The translations under genes were made by a program, and so were the position numbers. A model generated the notes under the pieces. That model saw only the letters and a list, made by a program, of their open reading frames with translations, ran no database searches and was not told the DNA's origin. A stretch of 64,000 bases of DNA from Syntrophomonas sp. (GTDB lineage: Bacteria > Bacillota > Syntrophomonadia > Syntrophomonadales > Syntrophomonadaceae): contig JAENZN010000005.1 of the NCBI GenBank assembly GCA_016841245.1, positions 124,001 to 188,000 of the forward strand, read 5' to 3'. Within the stretch, counting starts at the first letter, position 1; each line of letters begins with the position of its first letter. Below are positions 1 to 9,628 of this stretch, piece by piece.

Positions 1-48
1 GTGAAGCAGTTGTCAATACAGAATTTCATAGATTGATCAGGTAAAGAC

Positions 49-83
49 GCCTTGAACCCCTAGAGGGAGCAAGGCTTTTTTTT
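49..83 (+). terminator. Intrinsic terminator upstream of the nif cluster
   Basis: The stem is GCCTTG at 49-54 and CAAGGC at 70-75, followed by eight T residues. It probably ends a transcript entering from the left, so nif transcription would start downstream of it. Confidence 0.75.
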
Positions 84-1139
<1,056 letters not shown>

Positions 1140-1158
1140 AAAAGGAGAGTGTCTTATT

Positions 1159-1485
1159 ATGATTATGATTCGAGCCATTGTAAGGCCGGAAAGAACCAAT
1201 CATGTATTGATGGAGTTGAGCAAAGCAGGATTTCCTGCAGTAACCAAGATGGATGTAGTAGGCAGAGGAAAACAGCGCGGAATCAGCGTAGGTGAAATTG
1301 TTTATGATGAGATACCTAAAGATCTTTTGCTGCTGGTAGTGCAGGATGAAGAAAAGGAAGATGTATTCAGCATTATTACCAGATATGCAAAAACTGGAGA
1401 AAAGGGTGCCTTTGGTGATGGCAAAATATTTGTAAGCCCGGTCGAGGACGTATACACCATTAGCAGTGGTGCCAAGAGTTTATAA
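1159..1485 (+). CDS. nifI1: PII-like nitrogen regulator NifI1
   Basis: This 108-aa protein belongs to the GlnB/PII superfamily, NifI1 branch. In methanogens and other anaerobes NifI1 and NifI2 together bind dinitrogenase and block its activity when ammonium is present, and 2-oxoglutarate relieves the block. The sequence has the VVGRGKQRG stretch at the base of the T-loop and a GDGKIFV segment near the C terminus, both typical of the family. AAGGAGAG precedes the ATG at 1159. Its position between nifH and nifD, directly before nifI2, is the diagnostic arrangement and indicates post-translational switch-off rather than a general PII role. Confidence 0.95.
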   Translation: MIMIRAIVRPERTNHVLMELSKAGFPAVTKMDVVGRGKQRGISVGEIVYDEIPKDLLLLVVQDEEKEDVFSIITRYAKTGEKGAFGDGKIFVSPVEDVYTISSGAKSL

Positions 1486-1526
1486 CGAGCTTTCTTACGA
1501 TGCCTAAAGAATGGAGGTGCTGTTAA

Positions 1527-1907
1527 ATGAAAGAAATTATTGCCATAGTCAGAATGAATACGGTAAATGAAAACAAGAAGAATTTGGCAGATATCGGCAT
1601 ATGCAGTCTTCATGCCATGAAAGTTACCGGTCGTGGTCGTGCACCGGTGGGGTATTCAATTGTCAATGAACATGGGGTACGGGAAGAAATCGGAAATATT
1701 ATTGAAGAAGGTCTTTCCGCCGGAGCTCGTCTGGTACCTAAACGGATGTTGACCATTCTGGTTCAGGATGGTCAGGTGGAAGAGGTGGTTGATACTTTGA
1801 TACGGGTCAACAGCCAGGGCAGTCCTGGTGATGGAAAAATATTTGTACTGCCGATTGAAGATGCCATGCGTATCAGGACGGGAGAACGCGGAGAAGAGGC
1901 TATATAA
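1527..1907 (+). CDS. nifI2: PII-like nitrogen regulator NifI2
   Basis: This is the second NifI subunit, 126 aa, the partner of NifI1 in ammonia-dependent inhibition of nitrogenase. The VTGRGRAPVGY motif precedes the T-loop, and the longer T-loop region compared with NifI1 is characteristic of NifI2. The C-terminal SPGDGKIFVLP block aligns with that of NifI1. GGAGGTGC lies before the ATG. The gene sits 34 bases upstream of nifD and is clearly in the same transcript. Confidence 0.95.
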   Translation: MKEIIAIVRMNTVNENKKNLADIGICSLHAMKVTGRGRAPVGYSIVNEHGVREEIGNIIEEGLSAGARLVPKRMLTILVQDGQVEEVVDTLIRVNSQGSPGDGKIFVLPIEDAMRIRTGERGEEAI

Positions 1908-1941
1908 GAAGCAAAAGCAGTCACTTAAGGGGGGATTCCAA

Positions 1942-3561
1942 ATGATAAATAATAGAATTCTGGATGAGATTCTGGGTCAGTATCCGGTCAAAGTAAAAAA
2001 GAATCGTAAGAAGCACATTGTAATTAAAGATGCTGATATGGACAGGCAGGAAATAGATGCTAATACCCGAACTATACCAGGCGTAATTACCAATCGGGGT
2101 TGTGCTTACGCTGGATGTAAGGGAGTTGTCCTGGGGCCGCTAAAAGATGTAGTGCATATAGTGCACGGCCCGGTAGGCTGTGGGTACTACGCATGGTTAA
2201 CCAGGCGTAATAAAGCTAAAAGCGAAGACCCAACTAAAAATTACATGACTTACTGCTTCAGTACAGATATGCAGGAAAGCGATATTGTGTTTGGCGGAGA
2301 GAAAAAGCTGACACGTATGATTGACGAAGTTGTTGAAGTGTTTAAACCAGAAGCGGTAACTATATCTGCTACCTGTCCGGTAGGGTTGATAGGAGACGAT
2401 ATTGGGCAGGTGGCTAAAAATGCTCATGCTAAATATCCGGAAGTCAACTTTACTGCGTACAGCTGTGAGGGGTACAAAGGGGTAAGTCAGTCAGCCGGAC
2501 ACCATATAGCCAATAATGGTTTGATGCAGCACGTGATCGGACAGGGAAATATGGAAGAAGTGCCCAGCTCTTTTACCCTGAATATTCTAGGGGAGTATAA
2601 CATCGGTGGTGATGGCTGGGAAATAAAACAAATGCTGGAGGAGATTGGTTATCATATTCAGACAGTTATGACCGGCGATGGTTCTTATGAGGAACTTAAA
2701 AATGCTCATGTTTCCAATTTAAACCTGGTACAATGCCATCGATCGATCAATTATATAGCTGATATGCTGGAAATTAAATATGGGACTCCGTGGTTGAAAG
2801 TTAACTTTATTGGTATTGATTCCACAATTAAGTCACTGCGGGATATGGCTCTATATTTCAGCGATCAGGGGCTGATGGAGAGAACTGAAGCGTATATCAT
2901 GCGGGAGTTGCAGAAGGTGGAAACCTTGCTGGAACCATACAAAAGGATATGTGAAGGGAAAACTGCTTTTTGTTTTGTTGGAGGGTCACGCGGTCACCAT
3001 TATCAAGGTTTATATAAAGAACTGGGAATCGATACTATACTGGCAGGTTATGAATTTGCTCACCGGGATGATTATGAGGGAAGAGAAATTATTGACTCGA
3101 TTAAGCTTGATGCTGATTCTCAGAATATTCCAAATCTGACCGTTGAACCGGATGTCAATCGCTATCGGGTGAAGGTTTCCCCGGAAAAGATGGAAGAACT
3201 CAAGGAAAAAATTCCTTTGAATTACTATGAGGGTATGATGCGGTCTATGCACGAGGGAAGCATCATAGTTGATGATTTAAACCATTATGAAACCGAAGAA
3301 TTGATACGTATCTTGAAACCGGATATTTTTTCTTCCGGGATTAAGGATAAATACGTTGTCCAAAAAATGGGAATACCCACCAAGCAGCTCCATAATTACG
3401 ATTACAGTGGTCCTTATGCTGGTTTTGGCGGAGCGGTGAATTTTGCCCGGGATATCGCAATGAGTTTGGCCAGTCCGACCTGGAATTATACTGTGCCCCC
3501 CTGGCACAGCAAACCACTCCTGGAGGGAAAAATTTTGGAAAGGGTGAGTGACAATGCTTGA
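1942..3561 (+). CDS. nifD: Nitrogenase MoFe protein alpha chain NifD
   Basis: NifD carries the FeMo-cofactor active site and shares the P-cluster with NifK. The 539-aa chain keeps both cofactor ligands: a cysteine in VQCHRS at residue 265 (C275 of Azotobacter) and a histidine in LHNYDYSGPY at residue 484 (H442). The Q and H of GVSQSAGHH, which line the substrate site, are also present, as are P-cluster cysteines in the GCAYAGCKG, GPVGCGY and ATCPVG segments. These support an active enzyme. AAGGGGGG precedes the ATG at 1942; a longer in-frame extension overlapping nifI2 has no such site. The 3' end overlaps nifK by 8 bases, suggesting translational coupling. Cofactor type (Mo rather than V or Fe) is inferred from the absence of a delta-subunit gene. 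Confidence 0.97.
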   Translation: MINNRILDEILGQYPVKVKKNRKKHIVIKDADMDRQEIDANTRTIPGVITNRGCAYAGCKGVVLGPLKDVVHIVHGPVGCGYYAWLTRRNKAKSEDPTKNYMTYCFSTDMQESDIVFGGEKKLTRMIDEVVEVFKPEAVTISATCPVGLIGDDIGQVAKNAHAKYPEVNFTAYSCEGYKGVSQSAGHHIANNGLMQHVIGQGNMEEVPSSFTLNILGEYNIGGDGWEIKQMLEEIGYHIQTVMTGDGSYEELKNAHVSNLNLVQCHRSINYIADMLEIKYGTPWLKVNFIGIDSTIKSLRDMALYFSDQGLMERTEAYIMRELQKVETLLEPYKRICEGKTAFCFVGGSRGHHYQGLYKELGIDTILAGYEFAHRDDYEGREIIDSIKLDADSQNIPNLTVEPDVNRYRVKVSPEKMEELKEKIPLNYYEGMMRSMHEGSIIVDDLNHYETEELIRILKPDIFSSGIKDKYVVQKMGIPTKQLHNYDYSGPYAGFGGAVNFARDIAMSLASPTWNYTVPPWHSKPLLEGKILERVSDNA

Positions 3562-4939
3562 TTGTACACCAAAAGAAATCACCAAGCGCAGCGGAGGGCT
3601 TATCAACCCGGCCAAGACCTGTCAGCCTTTGGGTGCTATGTATGCCTCATTGGGCATTCATGGCTGTTTGCCCCACAGTCATGGTTCTCAGGGATGCTCT
3701 GCTTATCACCGGGCTCATCTAACCAGGCATTTTAGAGAGCCGGTTATGGCTTCCACCAGCTCCTTTACTGAAGGGGCGTCGGTCTTTGGTGGAGCTTCCA
3801 ATTTGAAGACCGCTATTAACAATGTGTTTACCATATATAATCCTGATGTTATGGCTGTGCATACAACGTGTTTATCTGAAACTATCGGGGATGATGTGGC
3901 TACGATTGTCAAAACCGCTGAAGTTCCTGAAGGTAAAGTGATAATCCATGCCAATACTCCTAGTTATCAGGGATCTCATGTAAGCGGGTTTTCCAATATG
4001 ACCCGGGCCATGGTTCATTATCTGGCTGAGGCGGATGAGGAAAACAAAAAAAGCCAGATAAATATAATTCCGGGATTTGTGAATCCGGGTGATATGAGAG
4101 AAATTAAGCGTCTTGCGGATTTGATGGGGTTATCATCCATAATGTTCCCGGATACATCAGGGGTGATGGATGCACCCCTGACCGGCCATTTTGACATGTA
4201 TCCCCGGGGAGGGACTACAGTAAAGCAGCTTAGAGATACTGGCAATTCATCCCTTACGCTGGCTTTAGGCAGCTATGCTTCTGCAGATGCTGCTCACCTC
4301 TTAGAGAAAAAGTGCAGGGTTCCGGCATTGGTTTTAAGGACTCCGATTGGGGTTAAGGCAACTGATGAATTCATTATGGCTATGCGCCAGCATTCTATTA
4401 AGGAAGTGCCCTATGAATTGGAATTAGAAAGAGGGCAGCTGGTAGATATCATGACTGATGTCCATTACCATTTCCATGGAAAGAAAGTTGCTATTTTTGG
4501 TGATCCCGATATTGTTATCGCTTTGACAGAATTCATGCTCAGCCTGGGTATGAAACCAATCCATGCCTTAACTGGTACACCTGACAGCACTATTGGAGGG
4601 CCCCAGGGCAGTTTTGAAAGAGAAGTAAAAGGGATGCTGGAGCAGGCCGACCTGCAGGGACAGGTGAAAGCCGGGGCTGACTTATTTACTCTGCATCAGT
4701 GGATCAAGAATGAACCGGTGGATCTGCTCATCGGCACCACTTATGGTAAATATATTGCCCGGGCGGAAGATGTTCCGCTGGTAAGGGTCGGATTTCCGAT
4801 CCTGGATAGGGCGGTACATTCCTATCTGCCCATTGCCGGTTATAAAGGGGCGATGCGTCTCCTGGAGATGATTGATAATGCGCTTCTGGAGAGAATCGAA
4901 CGTGATTGTACTGATGAAGACCTGGAGTTGGTGATGTAA
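3554..4939 (+). CDS. nifK: Nitrogenase MoFe protein beta chain NifK
   Basis: NifK is the beta subunit of the MoFe protein and supplies P-cluster ligands. The 461-aa protein shows the expected cysteine segments near the N terminus (KTCQPLG, HGCLPHSHGSQGC) and TTCLSETIGDD. It belongs to the short NifK class lacking the N-terminal extension seen in Azotobacter. ATG 3554 lies 8 bases after AGGGTGAG; a GTG at 3548 in the same frame is an alternative. The start is inside the last codons of nifD, so the two subunits are probably made at a matched rate. Confidence 0.97.
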   Translation: MLDCTPKEITKRSGGLINPAKTCQPLGAMYASLGIHGCLPHSHGSQGCSAYHRAHLTRHFREPVMASTSSFTEGASVFGGASNLKTAINNVFTIYNPDVMAVHTTCLSETIGDDVATIVKTAEVPEGKVIIHANTPSYQGSHVSGFSNMTRAMVHYLAEADEENKKSQINIIPGFVNPGDMREIKRLADLMGLSSIMFPDTSGVMDAPLTGHFDMYPRGGTTVKQLRDTGNSSLTLALGSYASADAAHLLEKKCRVPALVLRTPIGVKATDEFIMAMRQHSIKEVPYELELERGQLVDIMTDVHYHFHGKKVAIFGDPDIVIALTEFMLSLGMKPIHALTGTPDSTIGGPQGSFEREVKGMLEQADLQGQVKAGADLFTLHQWIKNEPVDLLIGTTYGKYIARAEDVPLVRVGFPILDRAVHSYLPIAGYKGAMRLLEMIDNALLERIERDCTDEDLELVM

Positions 4940-4982
4940 TCCTCGCATCAAATGTAAGGATTAACACCATTTAAGGAAAAGA

Positions 4983-6350
4983 GTGAAAAATATGGCAATG
5001 AAGGAATTGGATAATGAAATCATAAAGGAAAGAAGCAAATCTATACGGACCAAAGGCCGGCAGTCACAGCCCATTCAGTGTGAGGCTGACAGTGTCGCGG
5101 GCTGTGTCAGCCAAAGGGCTTGTGTATACTGCGGAGCTAGAGTAGTTTTAAACCCGATTACCGATGCAGTTCATCTGGTCCACGGTCCCATTGGCTGTGC
5201 CAGTTATACCTGGGATATCAGAGGCAGCTTGAGCAGTGGTTCGGATTTGTATCGCTACAGCTTTTCTACTGATTTGCGGGAAGAAGATATCATTTTCGGG
5301 GGCGAGAAAAAATTAGCCCGCTGTATTGACGAACTGGTGGAACGTTACCATCCTGGGCTCTTGCTGGTGTATGCCACCTGTATTGTAGGAGTTATCGGTG
5401 ATGATTTGGGGGCAGTTTGTAAAGCTGCTTCCCTCCGCCATAAGATCGATATTATTCCAGTTGAATCTGCCGGGTTTTCGGGGAATAAATCAGATGGCTA
5501 CCGGGCCGCCTGTGATGTGCTGCTGAGAATGATAGCTTCCGAGGAGGCAGTTCCCAAAAAGGATAATTGTCTCAACTATTTGGGTGATTTTAATTTAGCA
5601 GGTGAAGCCTGGATTATTAAGAGTTATCTAAACGAAATAGGAATACATGTAAATGTTGCTATTACCGGAGATTCGACCTATGATACCCTTTTGGAGGCTC
5701 CGTCTGCTTCCCTGAATATTGTACAATGTGCGGGTTCTATGGGGTATATGGGCAAGAGGATGGAACAAATATACGGTATGCCCTGTATGAATATTTCCTT
5801 TCTTGGTCTGGAGGATACTATGGATTCTTTACGCAGGATCAGCAGTTTTTTTGATAATTATTTTATTTCAAGCAGGGCTGAAGCTTTGATCAAACGAGAA
5901 TATGAGTTATACGCTCCTGTTGTCGAGAGCTGTCGTGCCAGACTTCAGGATAAAAAAGCTGCAATATTTGTTGGGGGAGGATTTAAAGCTATTTCCTTGA
6001 TCAAGCAATTTCGTGAATTGGGCATGGAGGTAGTCATGGTTGGAACTCAGACCGGTCGGGAGGAGGAATATGATACTATTCATCAGATGGTGACGGATGG
6101 TACCGTAGTGCTGGATGATGCCAATCCTTCTGAATTGGAAACGTTCATGCTGGAACAGGGGGCAGACCTGCTGGTAGGTGGAGTTAAGGAACGACCTCTG
6201 GCTTTTAAACTGGGTATTGCCTTTATTGATCATAACCATGAACGCAAGCATCCTTTAAGCGGTTTTATCGGAGCCGCCAATTTTGCCCAGGAAGTATATG
6301 CAACTGTTTGCTCCCCAGTATGGAGATATTTGAATTTAGATGGAATATAA
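4983..6350 (+). CDS. nifE: FeMo-cofactor scaffold protein NifE
   Basis: NifE and NifN form the scaffold on which the NifB-made Fe-S precursor is matured with Mo and homocitrate. The 455-aa protein is a NifD homologue: CVYCGARVVL, HGPIGCASYTWD, ATCIVGVIGDD and IVQCAGS are all visible. The active-site histidine segment of NifD (HNYDYSGPY) is replaced by a different sequence (IDHNHERKHP), as expected for a scaffold. The GTG at 4983 has AAGGA five bases upstream; ATG 4992 is an alternative. It is 43 bases after nifK and followed closely by nifN. Confidence 0.95.
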   Translation: MKNMAMKELDNEIIKERSKSIRTKGRQSQPIQCEADSVAGCVSQRACVYCGARVVLNPITDAVHLVHGPIGCASYTWDIRGSLSSGSDLYRYSFSTDLREEDIIFGGEKKLARCIDELVERYHPGLLLVYATCIVGVIGDDLGAVCKAASLRHKIDIIPVESAGFSGNKSDGYRAACDVLLRMIASEEAVPKKDNCLNYLGDFNLAGEAWIIKSYLNEIGIHVNVAITGDSTYDTLLEAPSASLNIVQCAGSMGYMGKRMEQIYGMPCMNISFLGLEDTMDSLRRISSFFDNYFISSRAEALIKREYELYAPVVESCRARLQDKKAAIFVGGGFKAISLIKQFRELGMEVVMVGTQTGREEEYDTIHQMVTDGTVVLDDANPSELETFMLEQGADLLVGGVKERPLAFKLGIAFIDHNHERKHPLSGFIGAANFAQEVYATVCSPVWRYLNLDGI

Positions 6351-6377
6351 AATTAATTGAGATGGGAGGTGTTCGTA

Positions 6378-7769
6378 ATGACAAAACAAAATCGAGTTCG
6401 CAATGTAACCGAAAATCCCTGCAATATGTGTATGCCCATGGGAGCCATTGTTCCTTTTAAAGGTATTGAGAATGCCATGATAATAATACATGGATCACAG
6501 GGATGTGCAACTTATATGCGCAGGCATATGGCCGAGCATTTTAACGAGCCTATTGATGTAGCTTCAAGTTCTATTACAGAACAGGGCACAATTTATGGTG
6601 GAGAAAATAATCTTAAAAAGGGATTGGAAAATGTGATGCAGCTGTATAAACCGGAATTAGTAGGCATATTGAGCACCTGCCTGGCAGAAACCATTGGTGA
6701 AGATCTGGGACGTACCGCTTCATCCTTTACTAGAGAGCAGGGTGAAGGATTCACAGCCAGATTGGTTCCCGTATCTACACCAGGATATGGAGGCGGTCAC
6801 TATGAAGGTTACATTCAGGCTTTGTACAGCATAGTAGTACAGCTTAGCCAAAAAACTGAAAAGCATGATCGCATTAATGTATTTGTTCCCCATATTAGTC
6901 CGGCTGATATACGAGAAATAAAACGGATACTGGAATTGATGGAGATAAAATATACTCTGCTGCCTGACATATCGGAGACTCTGGACAGCCCTTATATCCA
7001 GCCTTATCGAAGAATACCGGCAGGGGGAACTCCTCTGCAAGAAATTGAAGCTATGCCAGGCGCCAGGGCTACTATAGAATTCATGACTATGTTGGAAGAT
7101 GAACTTTCACCGGGGAAATACCTGGAGTCCGAATTTGGAGTGCCTTTATACCGCCTGCCCTTGCCTATGGGAATTGAAGCCTGCGATGAACTGCTCAGGG
7201 TATTGAAGAAATTGAGCAGCAAGGCGGTTCCTGAGGTTATAAAGAAGGAAAGAGGCAGGCTCCTGGATGCGATGGTTGATTCTCATAAATATAATGGTGC
7301 AGGCAGGGCTGCAGTTTTTGCAGAGCCTGAAGTCTTATACGGAGTTACTCGCATTATGGCGGAAAATGGAATTTTGCCGGCTGTCCTGGCAACAGGCAGC
7401 AAAAGCCCTGCTCTAAAGAAACTACTTCAATCTTTGACCGCTGACTGTGATGAGAAAGCAATTATTCTGCTGGATAGTGATTTTGTAAGCATCCAGGATC
7501 ATTGTGCAAACAGAAAAATTAATCTGGCGGTTGGAAATTCTGATGGACGTTTTATTAGTGAACAGGTGGGTATACCTTTAGTTAGAATTGGATTTCCTAT
7601 TCACGACCGTATAGGTGGTCAGCGCATCCTATCAGTAGGTTATAACGGAACCATGATGCTTATGGATCGGATAACCAACACCCTGCTGGCCGAAAAATTG
7701 AGCAGCTATCGCCAGGATATGTACCAGAGTTTGTACAAATACCCGTCTGCTGCTGCTAATGACCACTAA
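6378..7769 (+). CDS. nifN: FeMo-cofactor scaffold protein NifN
   Basis: NifN is the NifK-like partner of NifE in the cofactor assembly scaffold. The 463-aa protein starts with a cysteine-containing segment (NPCNMCMPMGA) and carries IIHGSQGCATYMRRH and STCLAETIGEDLG, matching NifK in position. GGGAGGTG lies before the ATG at 6378. It sits between nifE and nifB in one transcript. I see no NifX domain fused to it, nor a separate nifX downstream. Confidence 0.95.
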   Translation: MTKQNRVRNVTENPCNMCMPMGAIVPFKGIENAMIIIHGSQGCATYMRRHMAEHFNEPIDVASSSITEQGTIYGGENNLKKGLENVMQLYKPELVGILSTCLAETIGEDLGRTASSFTREQGEGFTARLVPVSTPGYGGGHYEGYIQALYSIVVQLSQKTEKHDRINVFVPHISPADIREIKRILELMEIKYTLLPDISETLDSPYIQPYRRIPAGGTPLQEIEAMPGARATIEFMTMLEDELSPGKYLESEFGVPLYRLPLPMGIEACDELLRVLKKLSSKAVPEVIKKERGRLLDAMVDSHKYNGAGRAAVFAEPEVLYGVTRIMAENGILPAVLATGSKSPALKKLLQSLTADCDEKAIILLDSDFVSIQDHCANRKINLAVGNSDGRFISEQVGIPLVRIGFPIHDRIGGQRILSVGYNGTMMLMDRITNTLLAEKLSSYRQDMYQSLYKYPSAAANDH

Positions 7770-7786
7770 GTCTGGAGGAATTATTT

Positions 7787-8644
7787 ATGATAGATATTAA
7801 GAATATGAACTTAAAACATCCCTGCTTTACCAAAGAAGCATCACATACGAATGCCCGTATTCATCTCCCGGTGGCCAGGCGCTGCAATATAAGCTGCAAT
7901 TACTGCAACCGGAAATATGACTGCTTAAATGAAAGCCGCCCGGGAGTGACCAGTGAAATATTAAGTCCGCAGGAGGCCTTAAAACGCTATTTATTTTATA
8001 AAGAGCAGCTGAATAATTTAAGCGTAGTCGGTATTGCCGGCCCTGGAGATGCTTTGGCAGACTGGGAATTGACCAGCGAAACTATTCGCTTGATTCGTCA
8101 AGAAGACCCGGATGTCTTGCTGTGCATGTCCACTAATGGTTTAAAACTGCCTGCTCTAGCTCCAAGCATTATTGAACACGGGGTCAGCCATGTAACTGTC
8201 ACCGTGAATACTATACTTCCTGAAACTGGAGCAAAAATATATCGCTATGTTAATTACCAGGGTAGAAAATATACAGGTACCAAAGGGGCCAGCCTGCTGT
8301 TGGAGAAGCAGTTGGAAGGAATACGCTATATATCGCAAAAGGGCATGATACTAAAGATCAATATTGTAATGATTCCAGGGATTAATGATAATGAAATTCC
8401 TGATATTGTAGGCAAGATGAAAGCTCTGGGGGTTTATATCACTAATATTATGCCTCTTATTCCGGTAAAGGGGAGTGAATTTGAGAATCTCCCTGCTACC
8501 AATATTCGTGAACTATCAGACATGCGGATGAATTGCCAGACGCAAATGCGGCAGATGTTTCACTGTCAGCAGTGCCGGGCCGATGCAGTAGGCCTGCTGC
8601 AGGAGCATGGCTGCCCTGCTAATGCAGCTCGACAGGTTGTATGA
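7787..8644 (+). CDS. nifB: Radical SAM FeMo-cofactor core synthase NifB, short form
   Basis: NifB fuses two [4Fe-4S] clusters and inserts the central carbide to make NifB-co, using S-adenosylmethionine. The radical SAM motif CX3CX2C is at residues 33-40 (CNISCNYC). Further cysteines, including a CQQC near residue 264, could hold the K-cluster pair. At 285 aa it is the stand-alone SAM-domain type found in methanogens and clostridia; the C-terminal NifX-like domain of proteobacterial NifB is absent. AGGAATT-type spacing from GGAGGAATT supports the ATG at 7787. The gene is 17 bases after nifN. Confidence 0.95.
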   Translation: MIDIKNMNLKHPCFTKEASHTNARIHLPVARRCNISCNYCNRKYDCLNESRPGVTSEILSPQEALKRYLFYKEQLNNLSVVGIAGPGDALADWELTSETIRLIRQEDPDVLLCMSTNGLKLPALAPSIIEHGVSHVTVTVNTILPETGAKIYRYVNYQGRKYTGTKGASLLLEKQLEGIRYISQKGMILKINIVMIPGINDNEIPDIVGKMKALGVYITNIMPLIPVKGSEFENLPATNIRELSDMRMNCQTQMRQMFHCQQCRADAVGLLQEHGCPANAARQVV

Positions 8645-8677
8645 GAGGAGTCAAAGTGCAGAAAGGGGAAACAGAGT

Positions 8678-9307
8678 ATGGAAATAGCCGTATTTGCAGG
8701 GAGAGACGGGTTAACTGCATCTATACAGGAAGCAGGTGAAATCCAGGTTTACCAATATTATTGCGGTAAATGGGACATGTGTCGCAGCATGCCTTTTCAT
8801 CTTCATGCAGCAAAGGAGTTGCAGGGTATGAGAGAACATATGAAGACTGTGCTCCATTTTCTGGGTGAATGCCGGACTTTTATCGGACTTTCGGTGAACG
8901 GACTGCCTTTTTTTGAACTGGAAAAAGCCGGTTTTACCGTGTGGGAAGCAGAAGGTCTGCCTGCTGAGGTTTTAGACGGTGTTCTGGAAGAAGAGAAGAA
9001 GCTAATTGCTGCAGCGGAAGAAACAGCCGAAGCCGTAATTATACCTGAACCTATGGAAATATCGCCAGGATATTATTCCATATCATTAAAAGATATTCAA
9101 AATTATAGCGGCAAGGTTACATCCAAACAGTTGCTTATCCCGCTTTTACAAAAGATGGATTTCATAAACCTGGAAATTATCTGTTCTCATGTACCGCCCT
9201 GGCTGGAGGAACAAATATTATCAGGACAATTAGAGGCCAGAGTAAATAAGCTCAGCAGTTTTGAAAGCCGGGTCAACATTACTGGGAAGAGTGCTTTTTG
9301 TTCCTGA
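8678..9307 (+). CDS. AnfO-family nitrogenase accessory protein
   Basis: This 209-aa protein resembles the AnfO family, first defined by a gene of the iron-only nitrogenase clusters of Azotobacter and Rhodobacter. Shared features are the N-terminal AVFAGRDGLTASI-like start, a central FLGECRTFIG segment followed by GLPFFELEKAGF and VWEAEG, and a C-terminal block ending in a cysteine plus PPWLEEQI. The biochemical role of AnfO is not settled; a part in cofactor handling is a guess from context. Here it lies between nifB and nifV in a cluster with no anfDGK genes, so it would act with the nifDK enzyme. AAAGGGG precedes the ATG. I am fairly sure of the family and unsure of the function. Confidence 0.75.
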   Translation: MEIAVFAGRDGLTASIQEAGEIQVYQYYCGKWDMCRSMPFHLHAAKELQGMREHMKTVLHFLGECRTFIGLSVNGLPFFELEKAGFTVWEAEGLPAEVLDGVLEEEKKLIAAAEETAEAVIIPEPMEISPGYYSISLKDIQNYSGKVTSKQLLIPLLQKMDFINLEIICSHVPPWLEEQILSGQLEARVNKLSSFESRVNITGKSAFCS

Positions 9308-9628
9308 AAAGGCTCAATGCTCTTTTAAAGAGTATGTCCAGATATACTAGCGAACGGTTGAGGAGCATGGAGCAAACACCACCCTTTCCCCTCCGGTACT
9401 ACCCAGAAACGGGACAACTGATGTGCATTCACTTCGTTACTGCACTATTAAGGTTGCTGATGTTCCCGTTGGTCCAACCTATACTCCCTCTGGTCGTCTT
9501 CAATATGATGCTGTGAAGCCGGCTGAGCGGGAGGGGTGAACGCCACCGACAGCATACCCCCGGGCACAACTGTAACCAACTTGCGGTTTCTGATGAAAGC
9601 ATTTATCCAACTTGGTAGGAGGTAAATA
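9308..9628 (+). ncRNA. Structured leader upstream of nifV (candidate cis-regulatory RNA)
   Basis: This 320-base G+C-rich stretch between the AnfO gene and nifV has no credible ORF. A long stem pairs AACGGGACA (9408-9416) with TGTTCCCGTT (9461-9470) with one bulge, enclosing the hairpin GTGCA/TGCAC at 9423-9445. A second domain pairs GGGGT near 9533 with ACCCC near 9556. Close to the ribosome-binding site, ACCAACTTG (about 9577) and CCAACTTGG (about 9608) could take part in alternative pairings. No terminator T-run is seen, so any control would act on translation. I could not match it to a riboswitch consensus I know. Confidence 0.4.

Noticed and set aside
1942-3561. NifD has alanine in SGPYAGF where Azotobacter has histidine, which first looked like a missing FeMo-co ligand.
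   Set aside because: Counting back shows that this is the position of H451. The true ligand histidine (H442) is conserved in LHNYDYSGPY, and the cysteine ligand is also present.
9308-9628. Molybdenum-cofactor or cobalamin riboswitch before nifV.
   Set aside because: I could not line up the core motifs of either class; only generic stems are visible.
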